This document shows positions 10,263-22,170 of a DNA stretch of 64,000 nucleotides, one piece after another. The position numbers and the translations under genes were made by a program. The notes under the pieces are model-generated. The model did not search any database. It saw only the letters and a list, made by a program, of their open reading frames with translations, and was not told the DNA's origin. The stretch comes from Arachnopeziza araneosa (taxonomy: Eukaryota > Ascomycota > Leotiomycetes > Helotiales > Arachnopezizaceae). Numbering within the stretch: position 1 is the first letter of the stretch; each line of letters begins with the position of its first letter. The DNA is taken from positions 1,574 to 65,573 of the forward strand of contig QYAI01000218.1 of the NCBI GenBank assembly GCA_003988855.1, given 5' to 3'.

Positions 10263-12880
10263 GTTGAGATGGGTCAGGATGGCGATAGAGACGATTGACT
10301 ACAAGTATAATGCAAAAACCACCACGGTATAAATCAAGTCGGAGAGGATGAGCAGCACTGTGCCTTTCCACCGTCAACCGAAGATATAGGAGGAGGAGCC
10401 TAGAAATGTTGAGCGTCTCCCTCCCCGCATTTCGCCAAGTTGGCCTCTTGGCCTGTCTATGTCCGTCCGATAACCACCAAAAGAAACGTCCCAGCTGGGC
10501 CAGTCAGCGAATGAGCGGCTTGCATGTGCGCTGCGACGACGACGTGTGGCATGGATTAGCTGGGCCAGAGCTGCTCGCACGGCTTGGAGGGACCATGAGG
10601 GCGCTCTTAGTGGTGCTGGGCATTCCGGCTGTGCTTAGTGTACCAGCGCTGAGGAGGCGGGATAAATGCCCCCCTAGGACGCTGCTGCTGCCACGTTGAT
10701 CGCGTCGAGAGAAGCCGGGTTGGGTGCGTGATTGGCGCCATCTGCCGGCCGTGGATGGCCCTATCAATCATCTGGGTATGCGTATTCATCCCAACGTGAA
10801 GTATCATGGTTCAACTCAAGCCTGCCCTGCGATCCCGGCGTCGACTCATCCTCTTCCCAGCAGCATGTGTTTCCTTGGCTCCATCATCACAAGCCTCCAG
10901 TCCTCCTTTTCCCCACACCGCAGTCCACCTCGATGCTGCTCGATCCTTATCTGCCAAGCGGGTCCGGTACACAGTAGTGCCCTCCCACCATGCCCGTCCC
11001 TCCCTAGTTCGCCTTGTCACTTCGCCACTAACATCCGTTGTCGGTAGCGCCGTGAGACTTCATCCGTCACTTCTCTCGCTCTTGTGGAGACTTGCTGCCT
11101 GACATTAGAACGCTGCATATACCACGTATGTCCTAAACCGTCGCTAGCCATAGCAGGCCAGAATAGTCTTAGAGGCTGTCTTTTTTATACGGTGTATGCT
11201 TCTTTCTGGCGTTAATCATCATACGACCCATGAGAATTCGTTGTCTTATCTCATTGTTATGGTAGAACTCTGCATTTCAGGTCTGCATTTGGGAGAAAAT
11301 CTACTAACTTTTCATCAACCACAAGAATATTCTCTCATTACAAACTCATTTTTTCGCCAAAAGAACTATGCTAGACCAAGTCGAAGATACTTCCAGAAGA
11401 AACCTCAAATAGCAGACTCGCTATCCCCCACTCCTCCCTCGGAACCCTACAAGGCCAACCAGAATCCCAGTATCCGGACTCAGATCATCCCAAGGCTCCT
11501 TCTACTGGACACTCAAACTATGTTCCAGAAGAACAGATCCGACGGATCCCTGATGTTGGCTTTGACGCGCTCGGAATCCAGAAATCTGCATCCGGATCAT
11601 AATTTCAAGCGATGCAATCCTGAGTATAATAGTACACGGCGCAATAGTTGATTCGGGTCCGCGTCTGGTCTAGATATTATAGACAACCTCAAGTGACATG
11701 TAGTAGGAATGCGTTGTTGACTCCATACGCAGAGGAGACACAATTCCGCCAGGACGGTCGTCGTTAGAACCCCATCGCTAAGCGACAATCATAAGCGGTA
11801 ACTTGACGTCCCAAGGAAATTTACGCGTCCTCATATACTTCTCCTCATAAACACCTTCCCCAGTATAGTAAGCCGTCACTTAAAACAGCCCTGCACACAT
11901 GGAACAGGATTCCCCGTGCTCTGAGTCCCGCTCCTCTGCACACAAACACCGAGCTCTGCTCCCACCTCCTTCCTTCTCCATGTGGATCAATTCACCGACT
12001 GTATCAACCTCATCAACCCATCACCGAACCCTTGTTTCGGAAAGAATATAGCAACTACGCTCCCCCACATCGCAGAAGGCAAAACTGCAATACCTTCCCC
12101 GTCGTCAACAGCAGGTACCTATCGCTAGAGCGAGCTGGGAATAACAAACACGTATGTGTGGTGCAAGCGGTGTAAATCTTGCAGGGTCGCGGGAGGTCAT
12201 GCGAGGTCATGTCGGATAGCGACATCACCCATGAAGTCCACGAGATGCAGCACTGAGCAGCTCGATGCAGTGTGGTGGCTTCTCTCAACTCATCTGATCT
12301 TCCAACGTGAATCAGAACCAAGTCGACCACTTTGAAACTACATTTGAATCAATCATATCATATAAGACTCGAAATTCGACTGCTGGAAGCGCATTCAGAG
12401 CAAGCACTTTTGACAACAGGGGCACGTAGAGTAGAATAGGCGACGGAAATGCTGCCAACCGCTTTATTTTCCTTTGAGGAAGGAGCAGAAGGAAAATGCA
12501 CCACCATTGAATCAGATTCGAATTAACATCGGATCAACATTGGACCAGAACAATTGAACTTGGCTTTCTAGCTCAAACTTGCCCAATCACTTCAACCCGA
12601 CTCTCTCGCCAAGGAGAAAGTTATCCATCTTGATTTCGCGAGCCTAAACTAGCACCTTCTTAGAATAAAGGAATTTGAGCCGAGGAGAAAATAATAAGAG
12701 ATAAATATGTACTTCAAGCCTAAGATCCCCAAACTAAAGTATCTCTAAATCACACCCGTGATTCAAATACGGAGAACCACGCTCCTAACTCCACTCCTAC
12801 CGGCATATAATCCCATCTTGTCCTATCCCACCTATCCCACCACACCCATCCAATCCTATCCATCAACCCACCGCACCATC
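10263..12880. other. long intergenic region
   Basis: About 2.6 kb with many short overlapping frames on both strands, none with recognisable protein features or consistent splice joins. The left end is the promoter of the minus-strand gene at 10262. The frame at 11196-11651 (151 codons) shows no domain or compositional sign of being real. Confidence 0.45.
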
Positions 12881-14715
12881 TTAACCAGGCAAATACGCCT
12901 TGTGCGTAATATCAATACCCAGATTCCCCAAGATCCTCATGCCCTTGCCACAGATCTTGGCAAACATTGCTTTCGCCCAAGCCAGTTCTTTCTCGGACCC
13001 GGGACCGGCATTGAGGGATTCGATGGCGACTTTGATGGGGAAGACAGCAGTGGCACCGATTGCTCCTCCTTCCGCGTCGGCGTGGAGGTAGTATTCCATC
13101 GTTTGACAGATGTTTTTTCCCATGGGGGAGACGTCGGCGCGGTGGCCGAGGGGTGGGAAAGCAGCTAGAAGAGGGTTTATGGGTGGGAGTGATGTGGATG
13201 GTGTTGCGATGGGCGAGGAAGTTGGTGATGGAGACGTAGAGTCAGAGGGGGTAGTTAAAATGGCTGTGGAGAGGTCTATTGGGGCGAGGCTGGGACTTGG
13301 CGTGGGATTTGATGTCGGATTAGGCGAGATGGCAGGAAGAGCAGAGAGGAATCGGTAGACAAACCCCATTCCAGACCAAAGGATCGAGCAGGTAGCCCAA
13401 TACAGCACACAAGTCTGCGCTGTAACCAGATCTGGAAACCAGAACGCGACAGGGAAAACGTTGAGTTCTTCATCTGGGAGGAGGCTCTTGTTAAACCCAT
13501 TCGATAATTGTGTCCAGTAGACCGGGCCGCTGGTTTCTCTTTGCAGGCGTTTGTAGAATGCTTTCAGTTTCATGTCTGAGCTCCAGGCATTTTTCAAGAG
13601 GCTGATAACTGTAAGAACGAGTTCTTCGATATTGGTGATGGCGGTTGGATCGCCTAAGGCTTTGTAGCCAGCTGCTATGTTGTCGGCTATCTCGGCCATG
13701 AGGTCAAGGATTTGTTGAGCATGGGCTCTGGGTCGGTCCGTGAAAGGAATCTCAAGCCACTCTTTTGTGCAGAGAAACGTGGATCTACGCTCCGTGATGG
13801 AATGTGGAATCTGAGTTGGTTAGAAGATTTCTGATGTGCGGTGTTGACGTACCTCGATCGCCCTGAAACTCGAGAATAACCTCCATCCGAAATCGCCCCT
13901 GTAATTTCCTGGCCCTCTCAACTCAAAAAGTTTTCTGCATCCATTCATGTGTCCTACCCACGCCTTGGTAGACGAATCTGGACATTCAAAAACTTCGTAC
14001 ATGATTAATGTCAAGCAAGCTGCCAGCGTCTCATCCTTGAACATGGCTTGTTCATCCCAGAGAACTCTCTGTAACTCCCAGAGGCCTTGGGTGTAAAATT
14101 TAAGACTCTCACGAACAAGACCCTGGTCTGAGTTGAGGCGCCCTAGCCGTGCGGTGCTGACTGCTAGGGTAGTAGCTTCGAGTGCTGAGGTGAAGCCTTG
14201 GTGGGTTGGGAGGAGAGTGAGCCAGCTTCCTGCACCGGCAACGCTCTTTGGAGGAATGAAGGTGTGCAAAAACTCGGAAATAATTTGTTCTCGGTACACG
14301 GCACGCATGGTGGGAGAGGTGATGCTGGAGAGACGGGCGAAGGCTGAGTTGGTTGGGATGCTACCTTCGAGGTCAGCGACACGGCGAATCCGTGTTTCCG
14401 ATTTCCTGTGAGGCATTTCAATGGTACTTGTCGGAGAAGTGACTTCGACTTCTTGCTGGCTGACGACCGGCTTTGGCTTGGAGGGGTTCTTGGTCGCAGC
14501 CTTTGCTGTTCTGGGGTCCATGACAAAGACCATTTCTTGCTTGTAACCACCACATTCTCGCTTTGATCTGATACATATTTGACAGTGCGGTTTTTCGAGG
14601 CTGCACTATGATTGGATGAGAAACTCCATTTTTGAAGTGACATGGATGAACGTACCGCAATCTTGCGCTGCTTACAGGTTTTGCACGCTTTCGATCGCCC
14701 TGCAACGCCAACCAT
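12881..14715 (-). CDS. Zn(II)2Cys6 fungal transcription factor
   Basis: Nuclear DNA-binding regulator. Exons 14715-14656, 14605-13853 and 13810-12881 give 580 aa. The first intron sits inside the zinc cluster; joining restores CKTCKQRKIAC (Cys11, 14, 21) followed by Cys28, 31 and 38, the full C6 pattern. The rest matches the broad fungal transcription factor domain usually found with such N-terminal clusters (helical, with CLTLIMYEVFE and GWRLFSSFRAIE). The 42-bp second intron (GTACGT) is short but keeps frame. The next gene upstream, on the same strand, encodes a seven-helix membrane protein; a regulatory link is possible but unsupported. Target genes are unknown. Confidence 0.85.
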
Positions 14716-15071
14716 GTTGACTCGGGAAGGTCAGAATAGAGATTGGATCAACTATGTTCAGATATGGTTGATGGGAAGTACGCGACGTGGGATATGAGAT
14801 ATCTTTCTTGGACTTGTTGACGGGGTGGGAGCATCAGCTTTTAAGGGAGGGGCTTGGCTTGGGTGATCCACGACTTAGCCTGCATCCCTGCAAGCCACAA
14901 CGGCGGGTGCCCGAAAGGAATTCCGGGGCCTGTGTTGGATCATTTCATTGCGTGTAGCTGGGGAACTCGGTCTGCCTGCAAAAACAGCCCATGCACAATA
15001 ATTCCAAGTTGTAGCCACAGAAATAGAATCCCAGTGGTATACCCATCCCAACGCCACATGTCATCCAATCC
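14716..15071. other. intergenic promoter region of the C6 regulator
   Basis: About 350 bp between two minus-strand genes; no coding feature. Confidence 0.5.
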
Positions 15072-15944
15072 CTAAACTCTCTGGAAGTCTGCTTCCGGAT
15101 CCAGCTTCGTTCTCTCAGCCTTCCTGTGACCACAGCACCCTGCATTAAATCTCTCCCAGAGTTCCACCACCTTCATCTTCCCATTGGCCATCCCTTCTTT
15201 GGGAATCTTAGGAAGTGAGAGCCCAGCCAGCAACCAAATGGTAACCACAAGGAATTCCTGCAGAACCGACATGCATCCCAGCACTGCAACACTGCCGCCA
15301 AGAATCTTAAAGTGGCCTTGATTTTTCCAGGCACAAAGAACTGAAAATCCGGCTCGGATAGCAAGTAGCGGTAGGGAAACGGAGATTCCGATGAGGAGTG
15401 TGTGCTCTTGCCCATGCAGGTACATACGCTTGCTGGCAAGAATCGCAGTGAGAAGCATCATAGATGCCAATGACCCGATCAAGAGCAAAACTCCAACCTT
15501 GGTAGTGATGAATACCGTGTAGACACCGGTTGTAGCAAATTTCCCTCCAGCAATACCGCCTCCGATTGAGTTACAGACCAATCCCAAGACGGTGAGTACT
15601 CGTATCAGGACGATAATCTTGAAGCTGATTTGGAGGGGATATTCAAGCCTCATCTTGACTCTGAGACGATTGATCAGTCCAAGGAGAGTAAGGAGTAAAA
15701 CTGCTAAGCCAACGAAGGAGAGTGTGATGGGTACCGTCACAAAGGCGATATTTTTTGGCTGGTTGATGCTGTTGAGTTGTAGAGCTGCTTCAGCGATTCG
15801 AATGAAGCAGAAGATGATGAGAAATATCCAACCCATCCGTGGGCGAAAGCCATGGCGTACAGCAAGGAATATGGCTATCGGAGTAGCTGGAGCGTAGAAT
15901 ATGAGTTCCACGATGGAGAGTATGTTCAACGATGAGATAGTCAT
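15072..15944 (-). CDS. seven-transmembrane protein, DUF7702-like
   Basis: Single exon, 290 aa. Seven hydrophobic segments are visible at about residues 8-28, 37-54, 69-93, 106-130, 140-166, 182-206 and 213-240, followed by a charged cytosolic tail rich in Lys and Glu. The early FIRIAEAALQ segment in helix 2 resembles the conserved part of an uncharacterised fungal seven-helix family (DUF7702), which looks receptor-like. No catalytic motif is seen. It could be a receptor or small-molecule carrier; assignment beyond membrane protein is inference. Confidence 0.75.
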   Translation of the reverse strand: MTISSLNILSIVELIFYAPATPIAIFLAVRHGFRPRMGWIFLIIFCFIRIAEAALQLNSINQPKNIAFVTVPITLSFVGLAVLLLTLLGLINRLRVKMRLEYPLQISFKIIVLIRVLTVLGLVCNSIGGGIAGGKFATTGVYTVFITTKVGVLLLIGSLASMMLLTAILASKRMYLHGQEHTLLIGISVSLPLLAIRAGFSVLCAWKNQGHFKILGGSVAVLGCMSVLQEFLVVTIWLLAGLSLPKIPKEGMANGKMKVVELWERFNAGCCGHRKAERTKLDPEADFQRV

Positions 15945-17762
15945 TTTGGAGATTCGGGTTTCGTTGATATGTAATATTTTGGTATGAAATTGGAAGGCCA
16001 GAAAGATGGCGGCGGAAAATAGAGATATGTTAATGTTGACAGTGGAAGTGGATCAGAGATGGGTTGAACCTCGATTTTAACTGTTTCAAGAGACATGGTT
16101 TTCGCGGAATGATACCAAAAGGGAAATGGTTCTCTTGAAATTGATATACACAAAAGAACGTCACCGAGTTCAGTTTCTAAGACACGCCAACAGAATCTCG
16201 CAGGTTGAGACCAAATTGGGAACCTGTACCTCTGATCTGAGAAAGCCACAACGCCAACAGAGTCATCAGGGAACGCCGCCGCTCGAGTGTACCGTGAGAG
16301 ATTAACGGCCATGGGCTGGGCAAGCCACAGGTTGCGTCTACCAATAAGGCTGACCTTGCTATCCCCATCCTTTGTTGATGTGGTGGGTGGTGTTGCTGGG
16401 CTGACGGAAGAAGCCACAGGGGAAGATGTCTGCTCTCACGCTAGGCCCAAACCGGCTCCATTCTGCGAACGTCCGTGCGCCGTACTGAAGCTGGGCATCC
16501 CCAATTCCTCCGACCTGACATTAATCCCGCAACACAATGATAGTGTGCCGACCACTCAGACCTTCCAGAAGATCCTTAATGGAACAAGGCAGACATGAAA
16601 CCGGGTTATCGAATCTGCCTTGGGCATGGAAACATGCTCATCCCGTTGTTACGTCCCTAGATCCACTGCCGAACTTCACCCGTCATTTTGCATCGCCAGG
16701 GACCACCTGAATACGCGGATGGACTCTGGAGGAATCGGCAATATTGCGAATGAATTAAGCCTCTCAGCCAATTGAAACATGAAAGAAGAGCCGGGCAGGT
16801 TTCATGCAGCAAAGAAGAGAGACTGGATATCATTCGAGGCAACGGAGCCGAGAGACGAATAGAGAAGATACTGGGATCTATGGTGGACAGAGGGACTGTT
16901 GGACCGAGACAGCAGCGAGCACTATACGAAGACTGACGAAGAGGAAGAACACGAATCATCCACAAGAGGTTGCAGAGATGCCTAGATTCCAATCCCAGCA
17001 TATTATTTGCAAATTCAAGTTGTCGGGACCGTTGAAATCAATCTCTTTGCTGGACTCAGAGTCTGCCATCCCGACTATGGATTTATGGCTGGAGCTGTTT
17101 CTGTTGGTGTTATATCGAGGCCGATAACTGATATTGATGAAGTATTGGACTCTTCTTCTCGCTTCCGTGCTCTCAAGATATTATCAAGCTGAGAAAGCAT
17201 GTCCTGAACGACAACATCTTTTCCAATTGCTGACGACCTGTCGAGATGGTCAGAAATTGACGCTGCGAGGCGATGTACGAATCATAAGAGGCTTCAATGC
17301 CTGGTCCATTAATCAACCTTGTTCGGATCAACATATCCCCTAGACAGAAGTCGGTTCAGACAAATCGCTTGGAAAGAGATTCTTACGAGACCCTTGCACC
17401 ACTTTAAGCATAATTCATCGACTTGCCGACTCGGTAAACATCGCCTTTTCAGTGGAGAGACTTCGTCTTGATGGCACCGAGTTTCATTGGCCGCCACCAC
17501 CCATTTGCAAATCTCGAGCTGAATCACGCCAATCATCAAGAACTTTTGGCACCTGAGGGATGACTCATCATTCTTTTCTTTCAAATCAGCCAAGCTATTG
17601 TGGGGGTCCAGAAGCACTGATTATGACAAAGATTCGGTCATATATCTTTGCAAACCCTCCGCATTCTTCCCGCCTAGCAGAATATAAACCCCTCAAGATC
17701 CGTTCCAAACAATCCTCGCACGGTATCGTCACATATGTAACTCTCATTCTTCAATCACAAAG
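15945..17762. other. intergenic region without supported gene
   Basis: Short frames on both strands only; none shows domain features or in-frame splice joins. The right 100 bp is the promoter of the VOC gene. Confidence 0.45.
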
Positions 17763-18155
17763 ATGATTCCACCAACACTTCGCATTGCTAGGCCTACAAA
17801 TTCTGTCGCCGTCATGGAAAAGTTCTACACCGAAGGTCTTGGTTTAGAAGTCCTTGCCTCTTTTGATAACCACAACGGCTACGATGGCATCATTCTCGGC
17901 CACCCTGAATACTCCTGGCATCTCGAATTCATCTACCAACATGGCGTAAGCGTTGACAGAGCGCCTACAAAAGAGAATCTACTTGTCTTTTACTTCTCGG
18001 AGAATCAAGAGTGGACTGGTGCAGTTGAGAAATTAGAGAAGGCTGGAGGAATCCAAGTCAAGAGCGAAAACCCTTGGTGGGATCCACCCAAGGCAGCGAC
18101 ATTTGAGGACCCAGAAGGATGGAGAATTGTTCTTTGCAACTCGAAATGGCGCTGA
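17763..18155 (+). CDS. VOC (glyoxalase/bleomycin-resistance fold) protein, YycE-like
   Basis: Single exon, 130 aa, one complete VOC module. Visible features are LRIARPT at the N-terminus, EKFYTEGLGLEVL, YDGIILGHPEYSWHLEF, APTKENLLVFYF and the C-terminal ATFEDPEGWRIVL. His and Glu in HLEF and the final Glu-rich strand are where such proteins bind metal. The closest family I recall is the bacterial YycE group of small intronless VOC proteins, which may point to past transfer from bacteria. Substrate and metal are unknown. It stands alone, about 300 bp upstream of the next gene. Confidence 0.85.
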   Translation: MIPPTLRIARPTNSVAVMEKFYTEGLGLEVLASFDNHNGYDGIILGHPEYSWHLEFIYQHGVSVDRAPTKENLLVFYFSENQEWTGAVEKLEKAGGIQVKSENPWWDPPKAATFEDPEGWRIVLCNSKWR

Positions 18156-18186
18156 GACGTGCAGCCGTTTGAGCTTGTCTCTTGTG

Positions 18187-18270
18187 GAGGCCTCCAACAG
18201 CATATCAAGGCCAGTGCCTAATCACATGACCAGGATTGGAGGCCACCCATTTCTGATGGGAGGCCGCCAG
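18187..18270 (+). promoter_or_regulatory. upstream block with GGAGGCCACC-type boxes (copy A)
   Basis: Contains GGCCTCC at ~18188, the 14-mer TTGGAGGCCACCCA at 18236-18249 and the variant GGGAGGCCGCCAG at about 18258. It lies about 210-270 bp upstream of the ATG at 18459. The same boxes recur at 19223-19319 ahead of the next gene. Function is inferred from position and repetition. Confidence 0.5.
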
Positions 18271-18458
18271 TCTGAACGAGATAGTTAATCCCACGTACTG
18301 TTTACCTTTTTTGGCAATTGAGTTTAAGATGAGAGCCTTTCGAACGTCTTTAATCTCTTTACAACTTTCCTCCAAATTCTTCACTCTGCTAGTTTTTCAA
18401 GTCACTTTCTATTCTTGCTTCTCTAAACGGTTCTTTAAACGCCAAAAACTTCTCTACA

Positions 18459-19169
18459 ATGGCCTCCCGTCGCTCTCGTCGTTCGCATCAATCTGGTTCA
18501 AGTCGAAAGTAGGTGACCTATCACTTACTCGGTCGTGACTTCAACCACTACTATGCTAATTATTTCTTAGAGCCCACAGAGCTGAGAATGATAGAGCCGA
18601 AGATCAGCAATCACCTGAGAATAGCATATCTGTCGCCAATTACACCGTCTCTTCTCAGAATCAGCGTCACCGCTGCAGTCAAAATGGCAACGGTCATCAA
18701 CATCATTCTCAAACGGCTCCGGAACTCTCCTCTCATCAGAGCTTTGATACGAGCTTGAGTATTCTAGCGTCTACTCAATTGGGCAGCAAAGATGGTGTTC
18801 GCCAGAGTCTCCAGGGACAAGATGCGACGAATTGGCAATGGAGGTTAGAGACGCTGGGTATTCAGGCACCTAATTTTGTGCAGCAAAGCTTCGCAGATGA
18901 AATCATTAACGAAGCATTTGTTAATGTGACGCACGTGAAAATCATTTCTCAAAACTATAGTTCCACTAGTTTTGTGCTCACAGACTTGGAAGCAAAACCC
19001 GATCACAAAAGCTCGGGACCAGTTGGAGGAGTTGCAGGCCCTGATGAGGCTTTGGTCGGAATTGGCGCGCAATTCGATGTTTGAGGCTAGACATTACACG
19101 TGGCTCAATCTAGCCTATCTTCGCAGTTCAAGAGGGATTCATAGACCGAGACTCCAAATGATTTCCTAG
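18459..19169 (+). CDS. uncharacterised protein with basic N-terminus and coiled-coil-like C-terminus
   Basis: Not recognised. Exon 1 is 18459-18508 (MASRRSRRSHQSGSSRK, strongly basic) and exon 2 starts at 18571 after a clear CTAAT branch and TTAG acceptor. Exon 2 can read to a TGA at 19082-19084 (187 aa). However, a further intron ending at 18983, with donor at 18920, 18926 or 18935, switches to a frame encoding RDQLEELQALMRLWSELARN, which looks more like real helical protein; that model ends at TAG 19167-19169 (about 196 aa) and is preferred. The middle is Gln/Ser/His-rich. It shares upstream boxes with the neighbouring C2H2 gene, so the two may be co-regulated or related. Confidence 0.55.
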
Positions 19170-19222
19170 CCAGTGAAATTGTTATTTCTTCATGCAAGTA
19201 AGAACAAGGCTTTCCAACGACT

Positions 19223-19319
19223 GGTGGCCTCCGCCACACTGCGACGGGAGGCCACCCACCCATTTTCCAAGACTACCTAATCGCCTGACACCACCAGCAC
19301 GCGTGTTGGAGGCCACCCA
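19223..19319 (+). promoter_or_regulatory. upstream block with GGAGGCCACC boxes (copy B)
   Basis: GGTGGCCTCC (19223-19232) is the exact reverse complement of GGAGGCCACC; direct copies lie at ~19247-19258 (GGGAGGCCACCCA) and 19306-19319 (TTGGAGGCCACCCA). The block sits about 250 bp upstream of the C2H2 coding frame, at a distance similar to copy A from its gene. Confidence 0.55.
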
Positions 19320-19565
19320 CACTTTATTCAATCGACAACCACTCATGTGGCTGCCGAATCTGTCACGAAATCCTTAATTACATTACCCCCTCCTCACTCC
19401 ATATTCTTCATTTCTAACTGAAGTAAAATCTAATTCTACACTCATCACTACCCCTACCGGCTCACATCATCATATAGCTGTGGAGGTAAACTTTACACTC
19501 GCCCTTATTCCATCAAATTTTTCGCCCTGACTAATCATCAAACGCCAAGTCTCACTTGTCCATTC

Positions 19566-20560
19566 TTGTCTTCTTCGCGTCTCGAGGGAGAACTTGTGAG
19601 TGGCCCATCAGCAACATCTAGAGACTTTCGAAAGCAATTTTTCCCACGTGATGCCTTCCTCCCTGATTGGTCACTATTAGGAGAGGCACCAGACGAATAC
19701 CAAGTCGTTTTTCCAGAAAGTCTTGCGAACGGCTCTCAGGACTTTGATACATTTGATCACCAAATACTCAAGAATTCATTTCTTGATCAATTCGGAAACA
19801 ACAACAGCCTGTTTTTATTTCCCACAAATCCTCTCTTAGCAACTCCGCCACAACCTGTCCCTCACCGCGTCACGTCTACGCTCCAGTTTAACAGTCTAAG
19901 CCCAGGAAAGCGTAATGGCTTACCGGCAAATCTGTCAATCCCGCTAATTTTCACGGATGGTAGCCTTGAAGTTCAAGATCAGCTCCTACTTCCATCCTCA
20001 GGCACTTGGCCTAGTTCTCCTCTGAATGGTGTGCCTTCAACGGCTCTGGTTTCGACGCACGAGAAGCCGATTGCGCAATCTACTTTAGGTATCAGCTTAT
20101 TAGTCACCGACCAGCGTTCCTTTCAAGAGACCCAGAACCCTTCTACTTCGCCGCCGCAGCTAGAAACATCAATTTTAGTTAGCAATTCTGATTACCCGCG
20201 GCACTTTTCCTCCACACCAAAGTCAAATCGCAAGCAACAACATCGCTGTACCATCTGTTCGAAGGAGTTTTCTCGCCGGTGCGACCTAAAGCAAGTCTCT
20301 CCATTCAAAAATCCTCGAAATCTTACTGACTGTTTGACAGTAAGCATACTAAGACACACGAGCGGAATTATAAATGTAACTTTCCAGGTTGTACGCAAAC
20401 CTTAGGGTTTGCTCTACCAAAGGACCGCCGACGCCACATAGATACGATCCACCTCAAGAGCACCTTTACTTGTCCTTATTCATCTTGTGGTGAAACATTC
20501 TCCCGGTCGGACAATTGCTCGAGACACATGGAAGAACAACACTTGCGGAATTCGAAATAG
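19566..20560 (+). CDS. C2H2 zinc-finger protein, start codon not found
   Basis: Three C-terminal C2H2 fingers suggest a nuclear DNA-binding protein. Exon 1 runs to 20290 and exon 2 is 20341-20560; the join restores CDLNKHTKTHERNYKC. Fingers are CTICSKEF...HTKTH, CNFPGC...HIDTIH and CPYSSC...HMEEQH. The intron has GC (GCAAGT) rather than GT at its 5' end and a TACTGAC branch. The frame is open back to 19434 but contains no ATG before the fingers; TTG at 19566 is the first near-cognate codon. So either translation starts at a non-ATG codon, an unseen upstream exon supplies the ATG, or the gene has lost its start. The Ser/Pro/Leu-rich N-terminal 220 residues show no domain. Confidence 0.65.
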
Positions 20561-22170
20561 CCTACTAGATAGATATTACTGAAGAAGCAAGATCGGACGT
20601 CGAACCCCTTAACAACGGGCTAGCTCGAAGAATCCGTCACGATTTTCAGCCATCCTTATTTGGTACGCATGTTGTTTGAAGAAGAAGATACTGAAAGCAC
20701 AGCAATCTCCAGTCCCGGCGATTCGCAGACTATTCAGAGATCTTTGGCATCCCGTTTATCTCTCAACGAAACATTCACTTGATTGAGAGTTTAAACATTG
20801 CGCTATACTTCTTTTGTCTGAGACCAAGTAAGACGGGATCATTCCTCGCGAATCACTGGTCACATGGCGTTCAAAATAGTTAGGATGGCTTCCTTCAGGA
20901 CTGATACAAAAAGCCTACAAGTTCTACGACCCAAAAGTTTTGAGAGAGGACATATCCTCTAGTTTCTTGCTATGCAAGATGACCCAAGCTTCGCTCCCTC
21001 TTACGGGAACGGACAACAGGTTATTTGCTCGAGATGATGTTTGGGTGTGACTGAAAGTATGGACTTCCCAAGAACTTGGATTTGTAGGCGATGCACGGTG
21101 TGCTCACTTACAAAACCCTTCCTCATATTGGGGTTGAGTTGGATGACATGGCCCTACTGGGCAGAAACTATCCTTTTTTGTTTCTTGATCGTATGTCCCC
21201 TACCGTCAGTCGCGATCCTTTCATTTTCTTTGATATTAAAATACTGTTGGTACAATCACGTGCCAACATGTGAAGCCGGAATCCCATAAGGGTTCCGAGC
21301 TGCCTTACCCTTCTTCCAATCTACAAGCCAATTCAACCCAACCAGTACAGACCCCTCCACACGTGAGGAGTCTCGTATTCTGGGTGAAACGGCCGAAACC
21401 GCAGAATAACTAGTTATTCCAAGTGAACCGACAAATACCGTTTTTGTTAAATTTAAGGTCTTGGGAATGGCAATTTCTCAATTAAGATTCTGGGCTCTTG
21501 TCTATTGTCCAATAGTCATCAGGTTCAGAGCAACTTTTTCCTTTGGCGGCGTGAGGCTTCACGAATATTTCTTGACGCTCACGAATTTTTCAAGAGATGC
21601 TGTTTTATACTCATAATGAAAATTTCTTGTTTGGTTTTGGGGTTTTTGGGGCTTCTAATAGTGAGAAGCCACACTTATGATTGATGACATATTCTATTTG
21701 TGGTGGGTGATTTTGGTCTGGTTAGGAGAAAGATGGATTTTAAAGCCTGAACTGCAACTAGCTATCTTCACATCTCAGTTTATGAAAGAATTATCATGCG
21801 TACATCTTACAAAAATTTACAGTCATTACAAATGTTTGCTTGAACCAAAATGGAACTTTGCTGCGGTCTCGATTGAGCAATAGCTCAAAGACCATGCTGT
21901 GATGAGCTACCTATAATATATCAATCACGAGGTATAGCAGAATAAAAGCCTCTGTGCAGGAAAATATACCAAGTCCTCTTCTCTTCCAAATGCGTCTTTT
22001 AACATTCGCATCAGTCCTCCACCTGCAACAGCCAACCCCCACAAGGTGTTCCTATGTCCCCGCCGTAAGTACAACTATTAATTGATACATTGAGGTAGCA
22101 AATGTGCTCATCCAATTCCGGGTCCATTGGGGCTTGGTAATATGTCTGCCAGAGTAGAACTCTATTAGCG
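20561..22170. other. intergenic region without supported gene
   Basis: Short frames only. A 38-codon stretch at 20669-20782 (acidic start MLFEEEDTES) looks protein-like but has stops just upstream and no clear splice link to the C2H2 gene. Confidence 0.4.

Noticed and set aside
11196..11651. 151-codon frame
   Set aside because: No domain, no bias, no splice support.
16804..17127. 107-codon plus-strand frame
   Set aside because: Random-looking composition; no support on either strand.
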